This document shows, in pieces, positions 27,632 to 36,080 of a stretch of 64,000 nucleotides of DNA. Under the pieces are notes generated by a model, which worked only from the letters and a program-made list of their open reading frames with translations, was not told the origin of the DNA and ran no database searches. The position numbers were made by a program, and so were the translations under genes. This DNA comes from Agromyces protaetiae (GTDB lineage: Bacteria > Actinomycetota > Actinomycetes > Actinomycetales > Microbacteriaceae): NCBI RefSeq assembly GCF_030866785.1, contig NZ_CP133018.1, positions 1,674,001 to 1,738,000 of the forward strand, given 5' to 3'. How positions within the stretch are numbered: position 1 is the stretch's first letter; every line of letters starts with the position of its first letter.

Positions 27632-28336
27632 ATGGCGAAGCGACTCGACGAGCTCGCCGCCGAGGGGCTGATCGATCCGTCCTGGGCCGAGGCGCTCGAG
27701 CCCGTTGCGGCCGACATCGCCCGCATGGGCGACTTCCTGCGCGCCGAGGCGGCCGCCGGTCAGGGGTACCTGCCCGCCGGCGACCGGGTGCTTCGCGCGT
27801 TCTCCGCTCCACTCGATGAGGTGCGCGTGCTCATCGTCGGCCAAGATCCGTACCCCACACCGGGGCACCCGATCGGGTTGTCGTTCGCCGTCGAGGCGCA
27901 TGTGCGGCCCCTGCCCAGGAGTCTGCAGAACATCTACCGCGAGCTGCGCGACGATCTCGGTGTCGAGCCGCCCGCGCACGGCGACCTCGGTGCCTGGAGC
28001 CGCAACGGCGTGATGCTGCTGAATCGCGTGCTCACCGTGCGCCCCGGCGCCCCGGCCTCGCACCGCGGCAAGGGGTGGGAGCGCGTGACCGACCACGCGA
28101 TCCGCGTGCTCGTCGAGCGTGACGCACCGCTCGTGGCGATCCTGTGGGGGCGCGACGCGCAGTCGTTGCGCCCGATGCTCGGCGCGACCCCGGCGATCGA
28201 GTCGGTGCACCCGAGCCCGTTGTCGGCGTCGCGCGGCTTCTTCGGCTCCAAGCCGTTCAGCCGGGCGAACGTGCTGCTCGAACAGCAGGGTGGGGCCCCC
28301 GTCGACTGGCGCCTGGCACCGGCGGGCGGCGCCTGA
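27632..28336 (+). CDS. ung: Uracil-DNA glycosylase, family 1
   Basis: Ung removes uracil from DNA in base-excision repair. The 234-residue protein has the water-activating motif GQDPYPTPG (Asp about 72) and the leucine-loop motif [13 protein letters not shown] near the carboxyl end; [10 protein letters not shown] is also family-specific. The ATG at 27632 is given; a GTG at 27623 that overlaps the previous stop would add three residues and is equally possible. It forms part of a run with the S51-like gene. Confidence 0.95.
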   Translation: MAKRLDELAAEGLIDPSWAEALEPVAADIARMGDFLRAEAAAGQGYLPAGDRVLRAFSAPLDEVRVLIVGQDPYPTPGHPIGLSFAVEAHVRPLPRSLQNIYRELRDDLGVEPPAHGDLGAWSRNGVMLLNRVLTVRPGAPASHRGKGWERVTDHAIRVLVERDAPLVAILWGRDAQSLRPMLGATPAIESVHPSPLSASRGFFGSKPFSRANVLLEQQGGAPVDWRLAPAGGA

Positions 28337-28371
28337 GCCCGGTCCGACATCCGGCCGACACACGTGCGGGG

Positions 28372-28377
28372 TATCGT
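28372..28377 (+). promoter_or_regulatory. Putative -10 element of the GNAT gene (leaderless)
   Basis: TATCGT lies six bases before the ATG at 28384. No ribosome-binding site separates them. Confidence 0.4.
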
Positions 28378-28383
28378 GACGGC

Positions 28384-28965
28384 ATGCTCGAGGAGGAATA
28401 CCAGCCGCGCCGGGTGCTGCCCCAGCACCTGAGGAAGCAGGCGGAGCCCGAACCCGCCTTCGACTTCACCATCCGCGAGGCCCGGGCCGCCGACCTCCCG
28501 GCCGTCCGCGAGATCTACAACCACTACGTGGCGAACTCAACCGTCACGTTCGACGAGGACGCGATGACGCTCCGCGAGTGGAAGCAGAAGTTCGCCTATC
28601 TCGAGAAGCAGGGCATGCCCTTCCTCGTCGCCGAGGCGCCGAGCGGCCAGCTGCTGGGCTACGCCCTGGTCAGCCCGTGGAAGCAGAAGCGCGCGTACCG
28701 GTTCACGGTCGAGAGCTCGATCTATCTCGGGCCGGCGGCCTCGGGCAAGGGGCTCGGCCGCGCGCTCCTCGGCGAGCTGATCGAGCGCTCGAAGGCGGCG
28801 GGGCTCAAAGAGATGATCGCGGTGATCGCCGACCAGGGCGCCGAGGCGTCGCTCGCGCTGCACGAGAAGTTCGGCTTCACCGAGATCGGCCGGATGGGCC
28901 GGGTCGGGTTCAAGTTCGACCGGTGGCTCGGCACGGTGCTCCTGCAACGCTCGCTGAAGAAGTGA
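28384..28965 (+). CDS. GNAT-family N-acetyltransferase (phosphinothricin-acetyltransferase-like)
   Basis: This 193-residue protein has a basic N-terminal extension of about 27 residues, then a GNAT fold. IREARAADLPAVREIYNHYV at its start is like Pat/Bar-type acetyltransferases. The acetyl-CoA loop is ASGKGLGRALL (about residues 120-130), and LHEKFGFTEIG marks the end. Pat-like enzymes acetylate phosphinothricin, methionine sulfoximine or related amines. The natural substrate here is not known. It lies 47 bases after ung. Confidence 0.88.
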   Translation: MLEEEYQPRRVLPQHLRKQAEPEPAFDFTIREARAADLPAVREIYNHYVANSTVTFDEDAMTLREWKQKFAYLEKQGMPFLVAEAPSGQLLGYALVSPWKQKRAYRFTVESSIYLGPAASGKGLGRALLGELIERSKAAGLKEMIAVIADQGAEASLALHEKFGFTEIGRMGRVGFKFDRWLGTVLLQRSLKK

Positions 28966-29029
28966 CGAGCTCGCCCGATCGGGGAGCGGCCGCCTGAACC
29001 GTGGCGCGGGGTGTGCCAGGCTCGGAGGT

Positions 29030-30469
29030 GTGACCGACGTCGACGACCTCCACGAGTACACCGCCCTCGAGTTGCATCAGCGCCTGCAGCGCGGCGAGGT
29101 CTCGCCGGTACAGGCCGCTGAGCACTTCCTCGCGCGGATCGACCGGATCGGTCCCGAGGTCGGCGCGTTCGCGCATGTCGACGCCGAACGCGCGATCGAG
29201 CGGGCCAGATTCGTCGAACGTCGCGTGCCGAAGGCGGCGCCGCTCTGGGGAATGCCGCTCGCCGACAAGGACCTGGACCGGCGGGCGGGCATGCCCGCCC
29301 GGTTCGGCTCCCGCGCCTTCGACGGGTTCGTGCCCGACGAGTCCGACGACCTGGTGCATGCCGTGGATGCGGCGGGCGCGGTGAGCCTCGGCAAGACCGC
29401 GACCCCCGAGTTCGGGCTGCCCTCGTACACCGAGGGCCTCGGCGTTCCGGCGGCCCGGGATCCTTGGGACCTGTCGAGAGGAGCCGGGGGATCGAGCGGC
29501 GGAGCCGCGGCCGCGGTCGCCGCCGGCCTGCTGCCGTTCGCGCCCGGGTCAGACGGTGGGGGTTCGGTGCGCATCCCGGCCGCCTCGTGCGGACTCGTCG
29601 GCGTGAAGCCGTCGCGAGGTCGCGTGCCCGCCGGTTCGGGTCTCGCCGGCCTCGCCGGGCTGGGGGTGGCCGGGCCGATCGCGCACACGGTCGCGGATGC
29701 CGCACTGCTGCTCGACGGCATGATCGCACCGAGCGGCTACCCGCCGGAGCATCCGTTCGCGGTCCGGGCGCCGGGCGACGATGGCCCCTATCTCGGCGCC
29801 GCCATCCGCGGCGAGGGACGATTCCAGCTGGGCGTGCTCAGCGACACCCCCTGGGACGAGTTCACGGAGATCTCCCTCGAGCCCGAAGCTCAACTGGCGC
29901 TCGACCGGGCCATCGAGCTGTTCGACCGTGCGGGGTACGGTCTCGACGCCGTGGCGCCCTCGCCCGAGCCCGGCTATCCGGGGGCGTTCCGTACGATCTG
30001 GCAGGCGGGCGCCGCGTCGATCCCGGTCGAGGGGGAGCGCGAGTCGCTCCTCGAACCGCTCACACGCTGGCTGGTCGAACGCGGCCGGTCTCTGCCCGCG
30101 CGCGCCCTCGTCGAGGCCCTCGCGTGGCTGTCCGACTACGAGCGGCGGACCATCCGCCGCTTCGCGACGTTCGACGCCGTGCTCACGCCCGCGCTCGCCA
30201 TGACGCCGCGCCCGGTCGGCTGGTACGACCCGGAGGACGGCGAGCGCAACTTCGCGCAGCAGGTGGCGTTCACGCCCTATACGTCGTTCGTCAACGTCGT
30301 GGGGCTGCCGGCGATCACCGTGCCGACGGTGTTCACGGACGCCGGCCAGCCGATGGGCGTGCAGCTCATCGGCCGGCCCGGGGGTGAGGCGACGCTGTTC
30401 GCGATCGCGGCCCGCCTCGAGCGCGCCGCTCGACTCACCGCCGCGCGCCGTCGCCCGCCCGTCTGGTGA
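29030..30469 (+). CDS. Amidase-signature-family hydrolase
   Basis: This 479-residue amidase has the Ser-cisSer-Lys triad: Lys about 80 (PLADKDLD), cis-Ser about 156 (GAGGSSGGAAAA) and nucleophile Ser about 179 (GSDGGGSVRIPA). Family members hydrolyse amides such as indole acetamide, nicotinamide or acylated amines, and the related GatA acts on Glu-tRNA. GatA is unlikely, since gatB and gatC are not nearby. GTG at 29030 follows CAGGCT by seven bases. The downstream siderophore locus has its own promoter. Confidence 0.9.
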   Translation: MTDVDDLHEYTALELHQRLQRGEVSPVQAAEHFLARIDRIGPEVGAFAHVDAERAIERARFVERRVPKAAPLWGMPLADKDLDRRAGMPARFGSRAFDGFVPDESDDLVHAVDAAGAVSLGKTATPEFGLPSYTEGLGVPAARDPWDLSRGAGGSSGGAAAAVAAGLLPFAPGSDGGGSVRIPAASCGLVGVKPSRGRVPAGSGLAGLAGLGVAGPIAHTVADAALLLDGMIAPSGYPPEHPFAVRAPGDDGPYLGAAIRGEGRFQLGVLSDTPWDEFTEISLEPEAQLALDRAIELFDRAGYGLDAVAPSPEPGYPGAFRTIWQAGAASIPVEGERESLLEPLTRWLVERGRSLPARALVEALAWLSDYERRTIRRFATFDAVLTPALAMTPRPVGWYDPEDGERNFAQQVAFTPYTSFVNVVGLPAITVPTVFTDAGQPMGVQLIGRPGGEATLFAIAARLERAARLTAARRRPPVW

Positions 30470-30535
30470 GGCTCGTCGCGACGGATCCTGCCTGATCGCG
30501 TCCGAGTTCGACGGATGCGGTCGGCTATGCGATGC

Positions 30536-30554
30536 TTAGGTAATGCTTACCTCA
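30536..30554. promoter_or_regulatory. DtxR/IdeR-like iron box overlapping the siderophore-interacting-protein start
   Basis: TTAGGTAATGCTTACCTCA matches the published 19-base DtxR consensus at about 15 of 19 positions and is an imperfect palindrome. It covers the ATG at 30543, so iron-loaded repressor would block both transcription start and the beginning of the coding region. Confidence 0.75.
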
Positions 30555-31502
30555 CTCGTCGAAGCGGCGCCGCGCCCGCGGCCGGCCTACCGGAGCTTCC
30601 GGACGAGCGTGTCGCGCGTGGTCCGGATGTCACCGCACTTCACGCGGGTGACCTTCTCGGGCGATGAGCTCGCCGAGTTCGGCACCGCGGGGCTCGACCA
30701 GCGCGTGAAGGTCGTGCTGCCGATCGCCGGCCGCGGCTTCGTCGACTTCCCCGAGGGCGAGGAGTGGTACCAGGCCTGGCGTGAGCTGCCCGCCGAGCGG
30801 CGCAACGTCTTCCGCACGTACACGGTGCGCGCCGTCCGGCCCGCCGACCGCGAGGTCGACATCGACTTCGCGTTGCACGGCGACCTCGGCCCGGCCTCGG
30901 CGTGGGCGATGCAGGCGGCGCCCGGCGACGAGATTATCCTGATCGGCCCCGACGAGCTGAGCCCGGGTCGCGCACTCGGCATCGACTTCCGCCCCGGCAC
31001 GGTCGACACCGTGTTGCTCGCCGGGGACGAGACCGCGGCGCCCGCGATCTGCGCCATCCTCGAACAGCTTCCGGCTGACGCCTCGGGCGTCGCCATGATC
31101 GAGGTGCCCACGGCCGAGGACGTGCTGTCCGTCCGCTCACCCGCCGGCGTCGAGGTGCGCTGGCTGGCCCGCGGCGGCGGGGTGCACGGTGAGCGCCTCG
31201 TGCCCGCGGTGCGCGACTGGGTCGTCCGCACGTGCTGCGCCCAGGGCTGCATCCCCGGCGCGCCGACCTCGTCGGCGGCCGTGCGCGACCTCGTCGCCGC
31301 CGAGAACGCCGACCTCGAGGATGCCCCGCTCTGGGACGTGCCCGAGGGGTCGAGCCTCGACGGCGACTGCTATGCCTGGCTCGCGGGCGAGGCATCCGTC
31401 ATCAAGACCCTGCGACGCTTCCTCGTACGCGAGGCCGGCATGGACCGCCGTCAGGTGGCCTTCATGGGGTACTGGCGCCGGGGTCGCGCCGAACTCGACT
31501 GA
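30543..31502 (+). CDS. Siderophore-interacting protein (FAD/NAD(P)H ferric-siderophore reductase)
   Basis: This 319-residue SIP-family flavoprotein reduces ferric siderophores to release iron in the cytoplasm. The FAD motif RTYTVR (about residues 98-103) and VDIDFALHGDLGPASAW belong to the FAD_9 domain. The C-terminal SIP domain contains LLAGDETAAPAICAILEQLP and ends in FMGYWRRGRAELD. It leads a five-gene iron-uptake locus. The ATG at 30543 falls inside a DtxR-like box and about six bases past a GATGCT element, so it may be leaderless; the region from residue 14 on (RPAYRSF) is the conserved part. Confidence 0.93.
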   Translation: MLTSLVEAAPRPRPAYRSFRTSVSRVVRMSPHFTRVTFSGDELAEFGTAGLDQRVKVVLPIAGRGFVDFPEGEEWYQAWRELPAERRNVFRTYTVRAVRPADREVDIDFALHGDLGPASAWAMQAAPGDEIILIGPDELSPGRALGIDFRPGTVDTVLLAGDETAAPAICAILEQLPADASGVAMIEVPTAEDVLSVRSPAGVEVRWLARGGGVHGERLVPAVRDWVVRTCCAQGCIPGAPTSSAAVRDLVAAENADLEDAPLWDVPEGSSLDGDCYAWLAGEASVIKTLRRFLVREAGMDRRQVAFMGYWRRGRAELD

Positions 31503-31512
31503 CCCGACCGTC

Positions 31513-32577
31513 ATGTCCAGCACGAAGCCGGTGGGTCGCGCCGCCGTCTCGGCGACCGCCGCGCTGACGCCCGCGGACGCGCGCCGGCGGCCACCCGCCT
31601 GGCGCAAGCTCCTCGTCCTCGCCGTCTGCGCCCTCGCGCTCCTCGCCGCGGTCGCCGCGAGCCTCGCGCTCGGCGTCCGAGGTATGGACCCAGGGGCCGT
31701 ATGGCAGGCGCTCGTCGCCCCCGACCTCACCGATCCCGACCAGGCGGTCGTGCTCCAACTGCGTGTGCCGAGGACGGTGATCGGCCTCGCCGCGGGCATC
31801 GCACTCGCGCTCGCCGGGACGCTCATCCAGGGCGTCACCCGCAACCCGATCGCCGACCCCGGGCTGCTCGGCGTCAACTCGGGCGCGTCGCTGGCGGTCG
31901 TGCTGTGCATCTCGATCCTCGGCGTGACGTCGCCGCTCGGCTACATCTGGTTCGCGTTCGCCGGCGCGGCCGCCGCCGCCCTGCTGGTGTTCGCGATCGG
32001 CGGCGCGCAGCCGGTGCGGCTGGCCCTCGTCGGAGCCGCATTGACCGCGCTGCTCACACCCCTCATCGCGCTCGTGCTGATCCGCGACACCGAGGCGTTC
32101 AACCAGTACCGGTTCTGGGCGGTCGGTTCGCTCACGGGTCGTGACCTCGACACCGTCGGCATGCTGTGGCCGTTCCTGCTCGTCGGCGCGATCCTCGCCG
32201 CGGCTCTCGCACACCGCCTCAACCTGCTCGCGCTCGGCGACGACGTCGCGAGTGCGCTCGGCCAGCGCGTCGGCGCGACGCGTGCGGTCGCCGGCGTCGC
32301 GATCGTGCTGCTGTGCGGCACGGCCACGGCGCTCGCCGGGCCCATCGCGCTCGTCGGACTCGTGGTGCCGCACGCGGCACGAAGGCTCGTCGGCAGCGAC
32401 TACCGGTGGATCACCGCAGCCGCCTTCCTCCTCGGCCCCGTCATGCTGCTCGCGGCCGACGTGATCGGGAGGCTCATCGTGCCGAACTCCGAGCTCGAGG
32501 CCGGCGTGGTCGCGGCGTTCCTCGGCGCGCCCGTGCTCATCGCGATCGCCCGCAGCCGACGGGTGGCCGGGCTCTGA
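31513..32577 (+). CDS. Iron-siderophore ABC permease (FecCD family), first subunit
   Basis: This 354-residue permease has about nine to ten membrane helices. FecCD hallmarks are LRVPRTVIGLAAGIALALAG, QGVTRNPIADPGLLGVNSGA and GPIALVGLVVPHAARRLVG, the last being the coupling helix to the ATPase. It imports iron-siderophore together with the next permease, the ATPase and the lipoprotein. It lies 10 bases after the SIP gene and overlaps the next permease by one base (TGATG). Confidence 0.94.
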   Translation: MSSTKPVGRAAVSATAALTPADARRRPPAWRKLLVLAVCALALLAAVAASLALGVRGMDPGAVWQALVAPDLTDPDQAVVLQLRVPRTVIGLAAGIALALAGTLIQGVTRNPIADPGLLGVNSGASLAVVLCISILGVTSPLGYIWFAFAGAAAAALLVFAIGGAQPVRLALVGAALTALLTPLIALVLIRDTEAFNQYRFWAVGSLTGRDLDTVGMLWPFLLVGAILAAALAHRLNLLALGDDVASALGQRVGATRAVAGVAIVLLCGTATALAGPIALVGLVVPHAARRLVGSDYRWITAAAFLLGPVMLLAADVIGRLIVPNSELEAGVVAAFLGAPVLIAIARSRRVAGL

Positions 32578-33653
32578 TGACCGTCACGACGCACCACGCT
32601 CCGCAGCCGGCCGCCCCCGCCGCGCGTGCGGCCCTGGCGTCGATCGCCGCGGGCCGCGCACAGCGCCGGCGCCGGTACCTGCTCGTCGTCTCGGTCGCGC
32701 TCGTGCTGGCGATCGGGCTCGCGCTGACGGCGCTCTCGCTCGGCGCGGCCTCGGTCACCCCCGACCGGGTCCTCGGCGTGCTGTTCGGCGGCGGCGAGCG
32801 GGTCGACCGGTTCGTCGTGCTCAACCTGCGGCTGCCGCGCATCCTCGCCGCGCTGCTCGTCGGCGCCGCGTTCGCGCTCGCGGGCGCCGTGTTCCAGTCG
32901 ACGCTGCGGAATCCGCTCGCGAGCCCCGACATCCTCGGCATCGCGCAGGGCGCGAGCCTCGGCGCGGTCTGGGCGATCCTCGGACTCGCGCTCGGGGGCG
33001 CCGCGGTCGCCGGGCTCGCGTTCGGTGGCGCACTGCTCGTCGCGATCGTGATCTGGCTCGCGGCATGGCGGCAGGGCCTGCACGGCATCAGGTTCGTGCT
33101 CGTCGGCGTCGGCATGAGCTACGTGTGCGGTTCGACGGTCGCCTGGCTCCTCGCGAGCTCCGACGTCCGCCAGGCGCAGACGGCCCTGCACTGGACCGTC
33201 GGCAGCGTCGCGGACGTGCGCGGGCCCGAGCTCGCGGTGCTCGCCGTCGGCGTCGCCGCAGGCGCAGGCGCCGTCGCGATCGCGTCGCGCGTGCTGCGGC
33301 CGCTCGCACTCGGCGACGACCACGCGGCCGCGCTCGGCGTGCGCGTGAACGCCGGGCGGGTGGTGCTCCTCCTCCTCGCGGTGGCGCTCGTCGCGACGGC
33401 GACCTCGGTGGCCGGACCGATCGCGTTCGTGGCGCTCATCGCCCCGGCGGTCGCGCGGAGTCTCGTCGGCGGGGGCGGCGCAGCACTCGTGGCGTCGACC
33501 TTCGTGGGCGCCCTGCTGGTGCTCGCCGCCGACGTCATCGGCCAGTTCGCGTTCCCCGGCTTCAGCGCGCCGGTGGGTATCGTCACCGGCGTGATCGGCG
33601 CTCCGTACCTGCTGTGGCTGCTCGCCCGCACCGAGAGGACCTCCCGCGCATGA
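32577..33653 (+). CDS. Iron-siderophore ABC permease (FecCD family), second subunit
   Basis: This second 358-residue FecCD-type permease probably forms a heterodimer with the first. Hallmarks: LRLPRILAALLVGAAFALAG, QSTLRNPLASPDILGIAQGA and GPIAFVALIAPAVARSLVG. There is a hydrophilic amino end of about 33 residues before the first helix. Its stop overlaps the ATPase gene (ATGA), so the transport core is a tightly coupled unit. Confidence 0.94.
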   Translation: MTVTTHHAPQPAAPAARAALASIAAGRAQRRRRYLLVVSVALVLAIGLALTALSLGAASVTPDRVLGVLFGGGERVDRFVVLNLRLPRILAALLVGAAFALAGAVFQSTLRNPLASPDILGIAQGASLGAVWAILGLALGGAAVAGLAFGGALLVAIVIWLAAWRQGLHGIRFVLVGVGMSYVCGSTVAWLLASSDVRQAQTALHWTVGSVADVRGPELAVLAVGVAAGAGAVAIASRVLRPLALGDDHAAALGVRVNAGRVVLLLLAVALVATATSVAGPIAFVALIAPAVARSLVGGGGAALVASTFVGALLVLAADVIGQFAFPGFSAPVGIVTGVIGAPYLLWLLARTERTSRA

Positions 33654-34498
33654 CCGCCGCCTCCGCGACCCCCGCCCCGGATGCCGCTCCCGGCGCATCG
33701 CCCGGACTGCGTGCCGAGGCGGTGAGCCTCGGCTACGACGGCCGCCGGGTGATCGACGGCCTCGATCTCGTGCTTCCGCAGGGCCGGATCACGGCCATCG
33801 TCGGGCCCAACGCCTGCGGAAAGTCGACGCTGCTCCGGGGCCTCGCACGGCTGCATCCGCTCGAGGCCGGACGAGTCACGCTCGAGGGCGAGGACCTCAC
33901 GCGGATGCCGCGGCGGGACGTCGCGCGCCGGGTCGGCGTGCTGCCCCAATCCTCGATCGCGCCCGACGGCGTGCGGGTCGCCGACCTGGTCGGCCGCGGC
34001 CGCTATCCGCACCAGGGCTGGTTCGGCCGGCACTCGAGCGACGACGACGAGGTGGTCGCCGAGGCGCTGGCGGCGACGGGTGTCGCCGACCTCGCGGACC
34101 GGCCGATCGACGAGCTCTCGGGCGGCCAGCGCCAGCGTGTGTGGATCGCCATGGTGCTCGCGCAGAAGACCGATCTGGTGCTGCTCGACGAGCCCACGAC
34201 GTTCCTCGACGTCACGCACCAGCTCGAGCTGCTCGACCTGCTGACCTCGCTCAACCGCGAGCGCGGGACCACGGTCGTCATGGTGCTGCACGAGCTCAAC
34301 CTCGCGGCGCGGTACGCGGACCACCTGGTGGTGATGTCGGCCGGCCGCGTCGTGGCCGAGGGTGCGCCCGGCCAGGTGCTCACGAGCGAGATCGTGCAGC
34401 GGGCGTTCGGGCTCTCGGCCCGGGTCATCCCCGACCCCGTCTCGGGCAGTCCGATGATCGTGCCGATCGGCCGGTTCCATTCGGGCGAGCGGGGCTGA
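33650..34498 (+). CDS. Iron-siderophore ABC transporter ATP-binding protein
   Basis: This 282-residue FepC/FhuC-type ATPase carries Walker A (GPNACGKSTLLRGL), the signature LSGGQRQRVWIAMVLAQ, Walker B (LVLLDEPTTFLD) and the switch His in VLHELNLAARYAD. The DEPTTFLDVTHQLELLDLL stretch is characteristic of siderophore importers. Coupled to the upstream permease. The binding-protein gene follows 107 bases later behind its own iron box. Confidence 0.95.
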   Translation: MTAASATPAPDAAPGASPGLRAEAVSLGYDGRRVIDGLDLVLPQGRITAIVGPNACGKSTLLRGLARLHPLEAGRVTLEGEDLTRMPRRDVARRVGVLPQSSIAPDGVRVADLVGRGRYPHQGWFGRHSSDDDEVVAEALAATGVADLADRPIDELSGGQRQRVWIAMVLAQKTDLVLLDEPTTFLDVTHQLELLDLLTSLNRERGTTVVMVLHELNLAARYADHLVVMSAGRVVAEGAPGQVLTSEIVQRAFGLSARVIPDPVSGSPMIVPIGRFHSGERG

Positions 34499-34558
34499 GC
34501 CGCCAACTGTCTCGGCATCGAGACGGATGGCCGCCGCCGTGATGCATCCGTATGCGTT

Positions 34559-34577
34559 TTAGGTTAGCCTTGCCTTC
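34559..34577. promoter_or_regulatory. DtxR/IdeR-like iron box upstream of the binding-protein gene
   Basis: TTAGGTTAGCCTTGCCTTC matches the DtxR consensus at about 15 of 19 positions, with a perfect left half (TTAGGTTAGCCT). It lies 29 bases before the GTG of the siderophore-binding lipoprotein. This suggests a second, iron-repressed promoter inside the locus. Confidence 0.75.
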
Positions 34578-34605
34578 GTTCCCGCCCTCTCTTCAAGGAG
34601 TTCCC

Positions 34606-35634
34606 GTGCGTCTACGACGTTCCCTGCTCGCCGTGGCCGGCCTTGCCGTCACCACAATCGCCCTCAGCGCGTGCGCCTCCGGCAGCACCGACGAGTCGGG
34701 CGCCGAGCCCGCGACCGAGGCGAGCGGCAGCTTCCCCGTGACCATCGAGCACGCCTTCGGCGAGACCGTCATCGAATCCGACCCGCAGCGCGTGGCGACC
34801 TGGGGCTGGGGTTCCACCGAGGCGGCCGTGGCCGTGGGCGTCTACCCGGTGGCCATCGCCGAGCAGGTCTGGACCGTCGGCGAGGGCAACTACCTGCCCT
34901 GGGTCGAAGAGGCCTACGAGGCGGAGGGCGTCGAACTGCCCGCGCTGCTCAGCGACCCCGAGGGCGGCGCATCGGTGCCCTACGAGGAGTTCATCGAGGC
35001 CGAGCCCGACCTGATCCTCGCCCCGTACTCGGGGATGACCGAAGAGCAGTACGAGACGCTCTCCGAGATCGCGCCGGTCGTCGCATACCCCGAGGCCGCA
35101 TGGACCACGCCGTGGGATGAGACGATCCGCATCACCGCCGAGGCACTCGGCCGTGACTCCGAGGGCGAAGCGGTGCTCGCCACGATCGACGAGCAGCTCG
35201 CCGCCGCGGCCGAGGCACACCCCGAGTTCGCGGGCAAGACCTTCGCCGGCATCTGGGACGCCGACGGGTCCATGTCGATCTACACGGGCGCCGACCCGCG
35301 CATCGCGATCCTCACCGAGCTCGGCCTCGAGGTCGCGCCGAGCGTCGCGGAGCTCGACACCTCCGACGGCGGCTTCTACTACGACCTGAGCTATGAGAAG
35401 CTCGACCAGCTCACGGCCGACTTCATCCTGAGCTACGCGAGCACCAAGGCCGACGCCGACGCGGTGCTCACGAAGCCCGCGCTGCAGGCGGTGCCCGCCA
35501 TCGCGGCCGGCAAGGTCGCCTCGGTCTACGACCCCGTGACGGTGTCGTCGGTGTCGCCCCCGACCGCGCTCAGCTTCGACTGGGAGGGCGGCATGCCCGC
35601 GCTCATCGACACCATCGCCGCGGTCGTGCAGTAA
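34606..35634 (+). CDS. Iron-siderophore-binding lipoprotein (FecB/FepB-like)
   Basis: This 342-residue substrate-binding protein has a signal peptide and lipobox TIALSACAS (Cys about 22), so it is membrane-anchored outside the cell. The TroA/FecB-type fold is indicated by PVTIEHAFGETVIESDPQRVATW and EAEPDLILAPYSGMTEEQYETLSEIAPVV. The GTG at 34606 is chosen because AAGGAG ends five bases before it. An in-frame ATG at 34552 lies upstream of the iron box and cannot be used by that promoter. An 18-base-arm hairpin follows the stop. Confidence 0.94.
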   Translation: MRLRRSLLAVAGLAVTTIALSACASGSTDESGAEPATEASGSFPVTIEHAFGETVIESDPQRVATWGWGSTEAAVAVGVYPVAIAEQVWTVGEGNYLPWVEEAYEAEGVELPALLSDPEGGASVPYEEFIEAEPDLILAPYSGMTEEQYETLSEIAPVVAYPEAAWTTPWDETIRITAEALGRDSEGEAVLATIDEQLAAAAEAHPEFAGKTFAGIWDADGSMSIYTGADPRIAILTELGLEVAPSVAELDTSDGGFYYDLSYEKLDQLTADFILSYASTKADADAVLTKPALQAVPAIAAGKVASVYDPVTVSSVSPPTALSFDWEGGMPALIDTIAAVVQ

Positions 35635-35655
35635 CCAGCGCCCGAGCCCCGTCTC

Positions 35656-35693
35656 GACGGCCCGGATGTCTCGCCCGAGGCATCCGGGCCGTC
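35656..35693 (+). terminator. Strong hairpin terminating the siderophore locus
   Basis: Two 18-base arms, 35656-35673 and 35676-35693, pair at every position (one G-T wobble) across a two-base loop, 21 bases after the binding-protein stop. The right arm carries CGAGGCATCC. Confidence 0.85.
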
Positions 35694-35696
35694 GGC

Positions 35697-35796
35697 GTCC
35701 GCGCTTCGTGCTGACCGCGCTGCTCGCGCTGTCCGCGCTTCGCGCTGTCGGCGCTCCGCGCTGTCCGCGCGCTCCGCGCCGTCCGCGCTCCGCGCC
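35697..35796. repeat. Imperfect 16-18-bp tandem repeats in the intergenic stretch
   Basis: About six units of the type GTCCGCGCTTCGCGCT run head to tail and lead into the larger palindromic repeats. They fill the first part of the 446-base gene-free gap (35635-36080). I see no coding gene in that gap on either strand that I would trust. Confidence 0.75.
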
Positions 35797-35855
35797 ACTT
35801 CTGCAGGTGCGCGCCAGCACTGCTGGCGCGGCGGCGCAAAGGTGGCGCGGCGGTG
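35785..35855. repeat. Dispersed GC-rich palindromic repeat, copy A
   Basis: This 71-base copy starts GCGCTCCGCGCCACTTC and ends in GGTGGCGCGGCGGTG. Inside is the near-perfect inverted repeat GCGCCAGCACTGCTGGCGC. Copy B, 150 bases on, is almost identical. Related elements occur at 62145 and 63283. Confidence 0.85.
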
Positions 35856-35934
35856 GGGTGGTTGCGGGATCGTGTGCGGTGGCGCAGAGGCGTCGCCGCC
35901 TGCACGCCGGCTGCTTCGCCGTGGCCCGATGCTC

Positions 35935-36006
35935 GCGCTCCGCGCCACTTCTGCAGGTGTGCGCCAGCACTGCTGGCGCGGGCGGCGCAAAGGTGGCGCG
36001 GCGGTG
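35935..36006. repeat. Dispersed GC-rich palindromic repeat, copy B
   Basis: Same as copy A except for one C-to-T change and one extra G. It sits within 75 bases of the end of the convergent HExxH gene, so it may also help stop transcription there. Confidence 0.85.
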
Positions 36007-36080
36007 CTGGGGTGGTGCGGCGGCGCAGGAGTGGTACGGCGGTGCTGCGTCGTTGCGCCGCCGTGGCCCGGGGCCCGCGG

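Noticed and set aside
34552..34605. Siderophore-binding protein starting at ATG 34552
   Set aside because: That ATG lies upstream of the iron box, while AAGGAG points to GTG 34606, which also gives a proper signal peptide.
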